Source: Syntrophales bacterium
Lineage (GTDB): Bacteria > Desulfobacterota > Syntrophia > Syntrophales > UBA5619
Length of the DNA stretch: 64,000 nucleotides
NCBI GenBank assembly: GCA_023229765.1
Contig: JALNYO010000004.1
Coordinates: 62,001-126,000 of the forward strand
Direction: 5' to 3'
In this document: positions 17,055 to 25,236 of the stretch, one piece after another
How the letters are laid out: every line of letters begins with the position of its first letter
Numbering within the stretch: position 1 is the stretch's first letter
The notes under the pieces: model-generated
What the model saw: the letters and a program-made list of their open reading frames with translations, nothing else
Database searches by the model: none
What the model was told of the DNA's origin: nothing
Program-made: the position numbers and the translations under genes

Positions 17055-20000
17055 ATGATCGCTAAAATCATCGATTACAGTGCGCGCAACCGGTTCATCG
17101 TCTTTCTTCTGGTGGCGGCGCTGGCCCTCTGGGGATACTGGGCCCTGACGAAGACCCCGCTGGACGCCATTCCCGACCTGAGCGATACGCAGGTCATCAT
17201 CTATACGGAGTGGCAGGGCCGGAGCCCCGATCTGGTGGAAGACCAGATCACCTACCCCATCACGTCCACGCTGCTTGCGGCGCCGAAGGTCCAGTTCGTC
17301 CGCGGCTTCTCCTTTCTCGGAAGTTCTTTTATCTACGTCATCTTCGACGAAGGGACGGACATCTACTGGGCAAGAAGCCGGGTTCTGGAATACCTCCAGG
17401 CGGTAAAGGCCAAGATACCCGCCGATGTCAATCCCGTTTTGGGTCCCGATGCCACGGCGGTCGGCTGGGGATTTTCCTACGCGCTGGTCGATAAGACAGG
17501 CGGTCACGACCTGGCCGAGCTCCGCACCATCCAGGACTATAACGTAAAGCTCGCCATCGAAAGCGTCCCGGGCGTCTCCCAGGTGGCAAGCCTCGGCGGA
17601 TTTGTCAAACAGTACCAGATCACGATCGATCCGAACCGGCTTCTGGCCTACAACATCCCGCTTATGGCGGTAATGGAGGCGGTAAAGAAGAGCAACCGCG
17701 ACGTGGAAGGCCGGGTTCTGGAGTTCTCCGGAATCGAATACATGATCCGGGGACGAGGTTACCTCAAGGATCTGAAGGATCTGGCGGAAATCGCGGTCAC
17801 TACCGACGGCAGGGGAACGCCGGTGCTGCTGAAGGATGTGGCCGACATCCGGCTTGGACCAGAGATCAGGAGAGGACTTGCGGAAATTGACGGCCAGGGC
17901 GAAGTTGCTGCCGGCATCGTCGTGGTGAGGTTTGGCGAAAACGTGCTCCATGTCATCGAGCGGGTGAAGGAGAGGATTAAAAAGGATATCGTCCCCAGTC
18001 TGCCTAAAGGGGTGGAGATCGTCACTACCTACGACCGCTCCGACCTGATCAAGCGCTCCATCGATACATTGAAAGAGGAAATCATCAAGCTGTCGATCGC
18101 GGTCAGCGTGGTCTGCATCGTCTTTCTTTTCCATCTGCCGAGCGCGCTTGTGGTCATCCTCACGCTGCCCCTGGCCATCCTGATCTCCTTTATCTGCATG
18201 TTTTATCTGGGACTTACCTCCAACATCATGAGCTTGAGCGGGATCGCGATCGCGATCGGCGCGATGGTGGACGCCTCGATCATCATGGTGGAAAACGCCC
18301 ATAAAAAGCTGGAGGAGTGGGAGGCGGCAGGCAGGCCCGGAAACCGGACGGATGTGATCATCGAGGCTGCCAAGGAGGTCGGTCCCTCCCTCTTCTTCGC
18401 GCTTCTGGTCATCAGCGTCGGGTTTCTGCCCGTTTTCACGCTGCAGGCACAGGCGGGAAGGCTCTTCAAGCCGCTGGCCTACACAAAGACCTTTGCGATG
18501 CTTTTTTCCTCCTTCCTGGCGGTTACTCTGACCCCGGTTTTGATGACCCTCTTTGTCCGGGGGAAGATACGATCTGAAGACAGAAACCCGGTCAGCATTG
18601 TCCTCCGCAGGCTTTACGAACCGGTGGCGGCCGTTTCGCTACGCTTCCGAAAAATCGTAATCGTCATCGCCTTGCTCGTCATGGCGATAACCGCCTACCC
18701 TTTTATGAAGCTGGGGTCGGAATTCATGCCGCCGCTTTACGAAGGGACGCTTTTCTACATGCCCGTGACAGTGCCGGCGGCGGGAATAACGGAAGTCTCC
18801 AAGTTACTGCAACTGCAGGACCGGTTGTTGAAGAAGTTCCCGGAAGTGGCCCAGGTTTTCGGCAAGGCCGGTCGGGCCGAAACGGCCACCGACCCGGCGC
18901 CGCTCGAGATGTTCGAGACGGTCATAAACCTGAAGCCGGAAGCCCAGTGGCGGCCGGGCATGACCCTGGAGACCCTGAAAAACGAGATGAACGACGCCCT
19001 CTCTATCCCTGGGGTGGCCAATTCCTTCACGATGCCCATCAAGGCGCGGACTGACATGCTCTCTACCGGCATCCGGACGCCCGTTGGGATCAAGGTGCTG
19101 GGGCCGAATCTCGATGAATTGGAGCGGATCGGCAAAGAGATCGAAACGGTGGTGAAGGATATCCCCGGCACCCGAAGCGCCTATGCCGAACGGGCTACGA
19201 CCGGATATTTCCTCGATTTCAACATCAAGCGCGCCGAGATTGCCCGTTACGGCTTGAGCGTGGATGATGTGCAGGAGATTGTCCAGACAGCCGTAGGGGG
19301 AATGAACCTGACCACTACCGTGGAGGGCCGGCAACGTTATCCCGTCAATGTGAGGTATGCGCGGGAACTGAGGAATGATGTGGAAAAGCTCAAGCGGGTG
19401 CTGGTGCCTGTCAAGATGGGCGCTCCCGCTTCCGGCAGTGGAATGGGGACGGGCAGCCCCTCTGACGGCGGCGCCCGCCCTCTGCTGCAGGTGCCAATCG
19501 GACAACTGGCGGACATCCGGATCATCAAAGGCCCGACAGCCATCAAGAGCGAAGAGGGACTTCTTTCGCTGTATGTCTATGTGGATTTTTTCGGCCGGGA
19601 CGTGGGCGGATACGTGGACGAGGCGAAGCAAAAGGTCGCCTCCCTGAAGATCCCCGACGGCTACCGGCTGGAGTGGAGCGGCGAATACGAGTATATGGTA
19701 AAGATGCACGAAAGGCTGAAAATGGTTGTGCCGCTGACGGCCCTGATCATTTTCATCCTGATCTTTCTGAACACCAAAAGCATCACGAAAACAATGATTG
19801 TCCTTATGGCCGTGCCGTTTTCGCTGGTCGGATCATTCTGGCTCCTCTATATACTCGGTTACAACATGAGTATCGCCGTCTGGGTCGGCATCATCGCCCT
19901 TGCGGGGCTGGATGCGGAAACGGGCGTCGTCATGCTCCTCTACCTCGACCTTGCCCATGAGAAGTGGCGCAAGGAAGGGAAATTGAATAGCCTGCAGGAT

Positions 20001-20240
20001 CTCAAGGAGTCGGTCATGTTCGGCGCCGTCAAGCGCATCCGGCCCAAAATTATGACGGTCAGCGTCATCCTGGCCGGCCTGATCCCCATCATGTTCAGCC
20101 ACGGCGCCGGGGCCGATGTTATGAAGCGGATCGCCGCGCCGATGGTCGGAGGCGTGGTCACCTCCACCATCCTCGAACTGGTGATCTATCCCGCCATCTA
20201 CATGATCTGGCGCGGCAGGGAGTTCAAAACGAAGGAATAG
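17055..20240 (+). CDS. cusA: CusA/CzcA-type heavy-metal RND efflux pump
   Basis: 1061 residues, the normal size. The HME-RND signature GIAIAIGAMVDASIIMVENAHK is present, including the Asp of the proton relay in TM4. Twelve membrane segments fall in the usual two groups (after residue 1, about 340-540, and about 890-1050). The pump-loop sequence GKAGRAETATDPAPLEM and DMLSTGIRTPVGIKV closely resembles the CusA (Cu+/Ag+) branch more than Co/Zn/Cd CzcA; the exact metal is not certain. A Gly/Ser-rich insert of about 20 residues starts near residue 788 (PASGSGMGTGSPSDGG). A 15-bp imperfect direct repeat (17015-17029 and 17036-17050) lies in the gap before the gene and includes its GAGGA ribosome-binding site. 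A MITE-like element begins 48 bp after the stop. Confidence 0.92.
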   Translation: MIAKIIDYSARNRFIVFLLVAALALWGYWALTKTPLDAIPDLSDTQVIIYTEWQGRSPDLVEDQITYPITSTLLAAPKVQFVRGFSFLGSSFIYVIFDEGTDIYWARSRVLEYLQAVKAKIPADVNPVLGPDATAVGWGFSYALVDKTGGHDLAELRTIQDYNVKLAIESVPGVSQVASLGGFVKQYQITIDPNRLLAYNIPLMAVMEAVKKSNRDVEGRVLEFSGIEYMIRGRGYLKDLKDLAEIAVTTDGRGTPVLLKDVADIRLGPEIRRGLAEIDGQGEVAAGIVVVRFGENVLHVIERVKERIKKDIVPSLPKGVEIVTTYDRSDLIKRSIDTLKEEIIKLSIAVSVVCIVFLFHLPSALVVILTLPLAILISFICMFYLGLTSNIMSLSGIAIAIGAMVDASIIMVENAHKKLEEWEAAGRPGNRTDVIIEAAKEVGPSLFFALLVISVGFLPVFTLQAQAGRLFKPLAYTKTFAMLFSSFLAVTLTPVLMTLFVRGKIRSEDRNPVSIVLRRLYEPVAAVSLRFRKIVIVIALLVMAITAYPFMKLGSEFMPPLYEGTLFYMPVTVPAAGITEVSKLLQLQDRLLKKFPEVAQVFGKAGRAETATDPAPLEMFETVINLKPEAQWRPGMTLETLKNEMNDALSIPGVANSFTMPIKARTDMLSTGIRTPVGIKVLGPNLDELERIGKEIETVVKDIPGTRSAYAERATTGYFLDFNIKRAEIARYGLSVDDVQEIVQTAVGGMNLTTTVEGRQRYPVNVRYARELRNDVEKLKRVLVPVKMGAPASGSGMGTGSPSDGGARPLLQVPIGQLADIRIIKGPTAIKSEEGLLSLYVYVDFFGRDVGGYVDEAKQKVASLKIPDGYRLEWSGEYEYMVKMHERLKMVVPLTALIIFILIFLNTKSITKTMIVLMAVPFSLVGSFWLLYILGYNMSIAVWVGIIALAGLDAETGVVMLLYLDLAHEKWRKEGKLNSLQDLKESVMFGAVKRIRPKIMTVSVILAGLIPIMFSHGAGADVMKRIAAPMVGGVVTSTILELVIYPAIYMIWRGREFKTKE

Positions 20241-20285
20241 ATCACCCTGCATAAAGAGGCAAGCCGCTCCTTGGTAATATTTTGA

Positions 20286-20470
20286 TAAGGGCCTGTCCAC
20301 AAATAACCTGTGCAAGATTGCGCTCAGATTTGGGTTGGATTTGGTTGCGGCGATTGAACAAAACCGCAGACGTAGCAGCGCTACGTTTTGGATTTTGTGA
20401 TTGAGCCACAGCCAAAGATGGCCCAAAGATGAGATGCAAGATGTTCAGGTTATTTGTGGACAGGCCCTAA
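20286..20470. mobile_element. 179-bp MITE-like element, copy 2, flanked by TAA
   Basis: Element body 20289-20467, the same length as the copy at 7923-8101 and the same orientation. It has the same terminal inverted repeat (GGGCCTGTCCACAAATAACC) and TAA on both sides (20286-20288 and 20468-20470). It sits between the convergent cusA and aminotransferase genes, ending 5 bp from the latter's stop codon. Its perfect end palindromes could act as a bidirectional terminator here. It encodes nothing credible. Confidence 0.82.
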
Positions 20471-20475
20471 GACGT

Positions 20476-21396
20476 TCAAACGGGGAAAAGCCAGTCCTGG
20501 AATCGCGGATCGCGGCCCGACGCTATCGCCTGCATCCTTGCGGCGATCATGCGCGTAACCGGACCGGGCGCTGCCGGAAGGATGCGGTCTCCCACCCGGC
20601 TTACGGGCAGAACCCGGTGAACCGTTCCGGAGAAGAAGATCTCATCGGCTTCGTTCAGCAAACCCTCTTGCAGGGCGCCGGCAAAGGTCTCGATACCCAT
20701 CGCCTTCGCCGCCGCCAGGATTGACTTGCGGGTTATGCCCTGGAGAATGTGGCCGATATTGGGGGTGAGCAGACGCCCTTCGCGCACCAGGAAGATCGAC
20801 TCCGTGCCGCCCTCCGCGATGTTTCCCTCCAAATCGAGCATAATCGCGTAAGCGAACCCGAGATTTTTGGCTTCCGTTCGGGCAACGAGGCCATTGAGAT
20901 AGTTGGCGGCCGCCTTCGCCTCAATCGGCACGGTGCGCGGATCAAGCCGCCGCCAGCGGGAGACAAAGGCGGTCACGCATTCATTTTCCGCCAGAGGCTT
21001 TTCTCCAAAATCGCCGTCGGGATCCAAAACAAAAATTGCCAGATGCAGCGGCTTTTGCGGGGGCAAAAGCGAAAACGAGGGCTCCGGATAAAAACCGATT
21101 ATTTTTATCGCCCCCGCCTGCAGCGTGTTGCGGCGAACCGTTTCTTTGATCGCCTCGTGCAACTCTGCCACGGAAAGGGGAAGCGTCATCTCCAGCGCTA
21201 AAGCCGAGCGCAGAAAGCGGGCGACATGCTCGTCCAAGCGAAAAATCGCCCGGCCCTTCGTCGTTTCGCCGAAGGCAAGCACATCGAAAATCGCCGAGCC
21301 CCTCCCCACACTGTGACTAAGGATGGGGAGCGTCGCCTCGCCCGCCGCAACAAAGGCTCCATCCAGATAAACAATACGATTTTCCAGCATCTTCAT
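20476..21396 (-). CDS. Class IV PLP aminotransferase (BCAT/D-amino-acid transaminase/ADC lyase group)
   Basis: 306 residues. PLP-binding K161 lies in VPIEAKAAANYLNG. The fold-type IV motif NIAEGGTESIFLV (near 192-204) carries the cofactor-binding Glu, and GRGSAIFDVL (31-40) and ITRKSIL follow the family pattern. This group includes branched-chain aminotransferase (IlvE), D-amino acid aminotransferase and aminodeoxychorismate lyase (PabC). The sequence alone does not separate them for me; the size and the TRTEAKNLG-type region lean toward the IlvE-like branch. Its ATG overlaps the stop of the upstream HD gene (ATGA). The MITE element follows immediately downstream. Confidence 0.82.
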   Translation of the reverse strand: MKMLENRIVYLDGAFVAAGEATLPILSHSVGRGSAIFDVLAFGETTKGRAIFRLDEHVARFLRSALALEMTLPLSVAELHEAIKETVRRNTLQAGAIKIIGFYPEPSFSLLPPQKPLHLAIFVLDPDGDFGEKPLAENECVTAFVSRWRRLDPRTVPIEAKAAANYLNGLVARTEAKNLGFAYAIMLDLEGNIAEGGTESIFLVREGRLLTPNIGHILQGITRKSILAAAKAMGIETFAGALQEGLLNEADEIFFSGTVHRVLPVSRVGDRILPAAPGPVTRMIAARMQAIASGRDPRFQDWLFPV

Positions 21397-22010
21397 TCTC
21401 TTCTAACCGCCACGGAGACGGCGAGGCTCTGCAAATTCTCCGAGAACAAGGCAAATCGCTGCTCCAATAACCCCGGCAGCTCTTCCGGCGCGAACGGCAA
21501 CATTGTAAAGAGATGTTTTTCCAGCTCCACAGACCTCCGCCAAAGCCTGCTTAGCAACTCCCGGCGCTCCGACGTCCCGCCGTACCTCTCCAGAATATAG
21601 TCCATCCGCTCCGCAAGCGAGGCAACCCTGTCATGGAGCACGCGTTTGTCGGCGTAATTGACCACTTCCGCCTCGGTTGGGTTCGCTGAGAGAAAATAGC
21701 TTTCGAGAAAAACGTGCTGGCCGATTATCCGGCCGACCTCGGGATACCCTTTTTCGGCAATCAGCAGTTCCCCGGTTCTGGCGTGATCCTCTTTGGTCTG
21801 CAAACTTCTTGTCTTCGTTATGTCATGAAGGAGCGCTGCCGCGCCGAGCAGATCCCTGTTCAGCCCGCTTTTCAGAAGATTATCCGCGATAAACAAAGAA
21901 ACCCGTTGCACCTGCAAAGAGTGAGCGATCATGTTTTCCAGCATCCCCGCCTCAGAAATTATTTCCATGCATACCGCTTCTGAAGGGATGGCGATTGGCC
22001 TTGCTTTCAT
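21393..22010 (-). CDS. HD-domain (HDIG-type) phosphohydrolase
   Basis: 205 residues. The H...HD...D ligand set is H30 (MIAHSLQVQRVSLFIAD), H62-D63 in GAAALLHDITKTRS and D120 in VVNYADKRV, with the intervening EDHARTGELLI helix typical of HDIG-type metal-dependent phosphohydrolases. The substrate is unknown. The C-terminal part (LEQRFALFSENLQSLAV) is helical. Translation is coupled by a 4-base overlap to the class IV aminotransferase. It is divergent from the ferredoxin gene across 173 bp. A shorter start at an internal Met (residue 15) is possible but lacks support. Confidence 0.78.
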   Translation of the reverse strand: MKARPIAIPSEAVCMEIISEAGMLENMIAHSLQVQRVSLFIADNLLKSGLNRDLLGAAALLHDITKTRSLQTKEDHARTGELLIAEKGYPEVGRIIGQHVFLESYFLSANPTEAEVVNYADKRVLHDRVASLAERMDYILERYGGTSERRELLSRLWRRSVELEKHLFTMLPFAPEELPGLLEQRFALFSENLQSLAVSVAVRRE

Positions 22011-22093
22011 AGGCTCGCTTCATAGCAGATCGGCGGCCGGATAGCCATAGAATTTAAGAGGCCTCCAGAAGAAAAGGGAATGCAAAAATCACC

Positions 22094-22123
22094 TTGACAT
22101 AAGCTTGCAACTCCCCCTATTAT
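22094..22123 (+). promoter_or_regulatory. Sigma-70 promoter for the ferredoxin gene
   Basis: TTGACA (perfect -35) and TATTAT (one mismatch -10) separated by 18 bases. The predicted start of transcription is near 22130, about 54 bases before the ATG. Confidence 0.68.
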
Positions 22124-22183
22124 CGGCTGCAAAAGAGATTGGCAGATGGCGCCGATTCACAATCACCCTTTGAGGAGGAAAAA

Positions 22184-22375
22184 ATGAAAGTAACCGTTAC
22201 CGAAAAATGCATGGGAGACAGAAACTGCAATAAATTATGCCCGGAGGTTTTCGAGTACAATGAGGACGAACTGAAATCGACCATAAAATTGGACCCGATC
22301 CCGGATAAATATAAGGATGTGGTGCGACAGGCCGCAAAAGATTGCGGGGCCGACGCGATTGAAATCGCAGATTAA
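22184..22375 (+). CDS. Single-cluster ferredoxin with Asp replacing the second cluster Cys
   Basis: 63 residues. The frame opens at 22139, but the ATG at 22184 has a strong GAGGAGG site and gives the family length. The cluster motif is C9-x2-D12-x2-C15-x3-C19-P, with a distal C54 in AAKDCGADAI. In Desulfovibrio gigas and Pyrococcus ferredoxins the cluster ligands are positions equivalent to C9, 12, C15 and C54, with C19 a disulfide partner. Asp at position 12 is known in Pyrococcus furiosus ferredoxin, where it favours 3Fe/4Fe interconversion. The usual Pro after the last Cys is replaced by Gly. It is a cytosolic low-potential electron carrier, neighbour to rubrerythrin. A 21-bp tandem repeat begins inside its 3' end. 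Confidence 0.85.
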   Translation: MKVTVTEKCMGDRNCNKLCPEVFEYNEDELKSTIKLDPIPDKYKDVVRQAAKDCGADAIEIAD

Positions 22376-22460
22376 TGTTCACAAATCGAAGATTAATGTT
22401 CACAAATCGCAGATTAGTGTTTATAAATCGCAGACTAAGTTCATAAATCTTAGATTTTAT
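22362..22460. repeat. 21-bp tandem repeat covering the 3' end of the ferredoxin gene
   Basis: About 4.7 copies of AAATCGCAGATTAATGTTCAC, decaying rightwards (fourth copy 20 bp, fifth partial). The first copy contains the last codons and TAA of the ferredoxin gene, so the array looks like a tandem duplication of the gene end. No spacers or leader are present, so it is not a CRISPR. Confidence 0.85.
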
Positions 22461-22617
22461 AACGACGGGCGGACACTCCTGCTGATTTATCGCAAGGAGA
22501 GACTTTGAACCTTCTGTCCTTCGCGCTATTGCGGGGGGCGGAGCGACGAATCAATCTCAAAAGTTATTTAATATTTAAGGGATTGTTTTTCAAAGGTTTT
22601 CAGGAGGAAAATGCGAC

Positions 22618-23193
22618 ATGGCAAAATTCAGGGAAAGCAAAACAGCAAAGAATCTGCTTCTTGCCTTTGCCGGCGAATCGCAGGCAAGAAACCGCTATAC
22701 CTACTTCGCCCGGGCCGCGCGGCTGGATGGCTATATGCAGATAGCTGATATATTTGAAGAAACAGCTAATCAGGAATGTGAACACGCCTTTCGGTTCTTT
22801 AAATTCTTCAATGGTGGGGAGATGGAGATTAGCGGCAGTTTTCCTACCGGCGTCGTTAAAACAACCTATGAAAACCTGCTTGCCGCGGCCGAGGGGGAAC
22901 ACTTTGAGCATGCCGAATTGTATCCAGGGTTTGCCCAAATCGCCCGCGCCGAAGGGTTTGACCGCGCCGCCGAGACCTGGGAGGCGATCTGCGTCTCGGA
23001 AAAGCAGCACGAAAAGAGATATCGAGAGCTGGCCGCCAACATCAAGGCGGACAGGGTTTTCAAACGCGACCGGCCCGTAGTCTGGCGCTGCCGGAACTGC
23101 GGCTACCTGCACACCGGAGAGGAAGCGCCCCTCCAATGCCCCGCCTGCGCCCAGCTCCAGGAGCAATTCGAACTGCTGGGAGAAAACTGGTAG
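22618..23193 (+). CDS. rbr: Rubrerythrin
   Basis: 191 residues, the classical two-domain form. The diiron ferritin-like domain has ligands E20, E53, H56, E94, E97, E128 and H131, matching Desulfovibrio rubrerythrin. The C-terminal rubredoxin-type Fe(Cys)4 site is C158, C161, C174 and C177 (CRNCGY and CPAC). It reduces hydrogen peroxide in anaerobes with electrons from rubredoxin or ferredoxin-linked reductases. CAGGAGGAAAATGCGAC precedes the ATG. It follows the ferredoxin gene in the same direction after a 242-bp gap filled mainly by the 21-bp repeat array and a possible separate promoter. Confidence 0.95.
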   Translation: MAKFRESKTAKNLLLAFAGESQARNRYTYFARAARLDGYMQIADIFEETANQECEHAFRFFKFFNGGEMEISGSFPTGVVKTTYENLLAAAEGEHFEHAELYPGFAQIARAEGFDRAAETWEAICVSEKQHEKRYRELAANIKADRVFKRDRPVVWRCRNCGYLHTGEEAPLQCPACAQLQEQFELLGENW

Positions 23194-23245
23194 AAAGAGA
23201 CCGCTGCGCCCGCTTACTATCGCTGGCCGGATACGGTGGGAAATG

Positions 23246-23294
23246 GAAAAGGGACAGATTTGTTTATTGATAATAATAAATCTGCCCCCTTTTC
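23246..23294. terminator. Bidirectional hairpin between rubrerythrin and mqnL
   Basis: Left arm GAAAAGGGACAGATTT and right arm AAATCTGCCCCCTTTTC form a long stem with one bulge, around a 16-base AT-rich loop. It lies between convergent genes, followed by a T-rich tract on the plus side. The sequence also resembles a dispersed extragenic palindrome (GGGACAGATTT type), so it may be a repeat used as a terminator. Confidence 0.55.
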
Positions 23295-23356
23295 TTAATA
23301 TGTTCTTCGCAATTATCTTAGTCACTGGGGGTTAAAAAAACCATACGGCGAGAGCT

Positions 23357-25162
23357 TTATTGAATATCTACCCTTCTTTTTATTTCCGGCGTCATTTCGA
23401 TATCATCCGGCCACGGCCGTTTATGGCCGTCGACGGGACCTTTTTGGGTTGCGTCGATGGTGATATTCGTTTCGGCAATCGTAATATCCCGCGCGGGATC
23501 AACATTATTGAACGCCTTCCAGAGTAGCAGCGAATCGTCCGCGAGGTCTATCGCGGCATCGTAGAGGACAAATATTTCCCCACCCCGGAACTCCCGGGCA
23601 AGCAGATCGAGATAGGAGCGGGAAGATTGCCCTTTTTCCTTATCGATGGTTGCCGCTATGAGCCGTCTTTTACACCCGGGAAAGAATACCCTCAATCCGG
23701 TAAAGCCGCCCTCTTTTTCTTGGAGCCGCAGCAGCAGATCCGCGTCACCTTCAGGGGAAATTGATGAAAAATCAAGACATTCCGTTAATCGCTCCCCTTC
23801 GCCGGCAATGCGGACGGTCGCATCGATCGCGATTTTCGCTCCCAGCAGAGGATTATCCGCGGAGTGGTCGAGGACATCGAGAATGCCACTGGCAATAGTC
23901 ACATCTGAAGAGAAATCTATTATATTGAGGATATGCTCAAAGAGTCGCCGACCGTCTGCCAAAAGCGATTGATCGTCAATGATGACCAGCGCCTTGGCAA
24001 AGCTCATCTGGCCGCTTCCCCACAGGCCGTAGGCGATCTTGGCGGCGTGCCCCGGATACTCCTTTTCGATGGCGACAACGGCAATGCTATGAAAAACGCC
24101 CTCCCAGGGAAGCAGATAATCCTTTATTTCCGGCATGACCGTCTGGAGCAGCGGCAGAAAAAGACGCTCCGTCGTATAGGCAAGATAGCAATCCTCCATG
24201 GGCGGACGTCCCACCACCGTCGCGCTGTAAACGGGATTTTTCCGGTGGGTGATCGCCGTCAGATGAAATACCGGGTAGAGATCGGCGGCGGAGTAGTAGC
24301 CCGTATGATCGCCGAACGGCCCTTCGAGCCGTGTTTCTGCAGGATCGACATAGCCCTCGAGGATAAACTCCGCCTCCGCCGGCACGTCGATATCTACGGT
24401 AACCCCTTTGACGAGGACAACCGGGCTCCGCCGGATAAAGCCGGCCAGCATCATTTCATCCACCCCTCGCGGCAGGGGCGCCGTCGCCGCATAGGTAACA
24501 GCGGGATCCGTGCCGACGGCGACGGCAACCTCCATCCGGCGGCCGGCCTTTTGGTATTCAAGGAACTGGTGCGATCCGTCCTTGTGGATATGCCAGTGCA
24601 TCCCGGTTGTTTTCCCATCATACATCTGCATCCGGTACATCCCGACATTCCTCCTGCCATCTCCCAGCCCCTTCGTAAAGACAACTGGGAGCGTAATGAA
24701 CCTCCCCCCATCCTTTGGCCAGCATTGAAGAATCGGCAGCTTCGTCAGATCGATCTCATCCCCCGTAAGGACAACCTCCTGACAGGGCGGCACCTTCAGC
24801 TTTTTTGTCCTCGGGATGAATTTAGCCCAGGACAGCGCTTTCGGGATCATCCCGATCTTTGCGAGCATTGACTTCGGCGGCGCCTGTTTGATGATCCCGG
24901 CCAGCCTTGCGGCAAGCTCCTGCGGGGTTGACTCGAAGGCCAGGGCAATCCTTCGATAACTGCCGAAGGCGTTCGTGACAACCGGGAACGCCGAACCTGC
25001 AACCTTTTCAAAGAAAAGCGCCTTCCCGCCGCCTGCGGATTTGGACATCCGGTCGGTTATCTCCGTTATCTCCAAAAGTGGAGAAACCGTATCCCTGATC
25101 CGGAACAATTCCCCTTCTTTCTCAAGCCGGGCGATGAACTCGCCAAGATTTTTATAACCCAT
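23357..25162 (-). CDS. mqnL: UbiD-family decarboxylase, last gene of the menaquinone cluster
   Basis: 601 residues of the UbiD/MenA-decarboxylase type, which uses prenylated FMN. Recognisable parts are GGGKALFFEKVAGS, the core GDGRRNVGMYRMQMYD, EGPFGDHTGYYS and RPPMEDCYLAYTTERLFLP, as in UbiD proteins; the C-terminus has DIEMTPEIKRRVD. In the futalosine route a UbiD-like enzyme (MqnL) removes the 6-carboxyl group after prenylation. This gene follows the UbiA-type gene by 74 bp. The partner flavin prenyltransferase (UbiX/MqnM) is not in the window. The substrate is inferred from the cluster. Confidence 0.85.
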   Translation of the reverse strand: MGYKNLGEFIARLEKEGELFRIRDTVSPLLEITEITDRMSKSAGGGKALFFEKVAGSAFPVVTNAFGSYRRIALAFESTPQELAARLAGIIKQAPPKSMLAKIGMIPKALSWAKFIPRTKKLKVPPCQEVVLTGDEIDLTKLPILQCWPKDGGRFITLPVVFTKGLGDGRRNVGMYRMQMYDGKTTGMHWHIHKDGSHQFLEYQKAGRRMEVAVAVGTDPAVTYAATAPLPRGVDEMMLAGFIRRSPVVLVKGVTVDIDVPAEAEFILEGYVDPAETRLEGPFGDHTGYYSAADLYPVFHLTAITHRKNPVYSATVVGRPPMEDCYLAYTTERLFLPLLQTVMPEIKDYLLPWEGVFHSIAVVAIEKEYPGHAAKIAYGLWGSGQMSFAKALVIIDDQSLLADGRRLFEHILNIIDFSSDVTIASGILDVLDHSADNPLLGAKIAIDATVRIAGEGERLTECLDFSSISPEGDADLLLRLQEKEGGFTGLRVFFPGCKRRLIAATIDKEKGQSSRSYLDLLAREFRGGEIFVLYDAAIDLADDSLLLWKAFNNVDPARDITIAETNITIDATQKGPVDGHKRPWPDDIEMTPEIKRRVDIQ

Positions 25163-25236
25163 CGCGTTTACCCACTTTCAAATGAAACCCTAATGATGGA
25201 GCGCGTCCCTCCAGTAAATTGAGCATTATTATTGCT

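Noticed and set aside
16911..18302. 463-codon minus-strand ORF across cusB and cusA
   Set aside because: Histidine/aspartate-rich shadow of the RND pump frame, no start signal or motif.
22362..22460. Possible CRISPR or iteron origin
   Set aside because: 21-bp units are directly adjacent without spacers and grow out of the ferredoxin gene end; no replication gene nearby.
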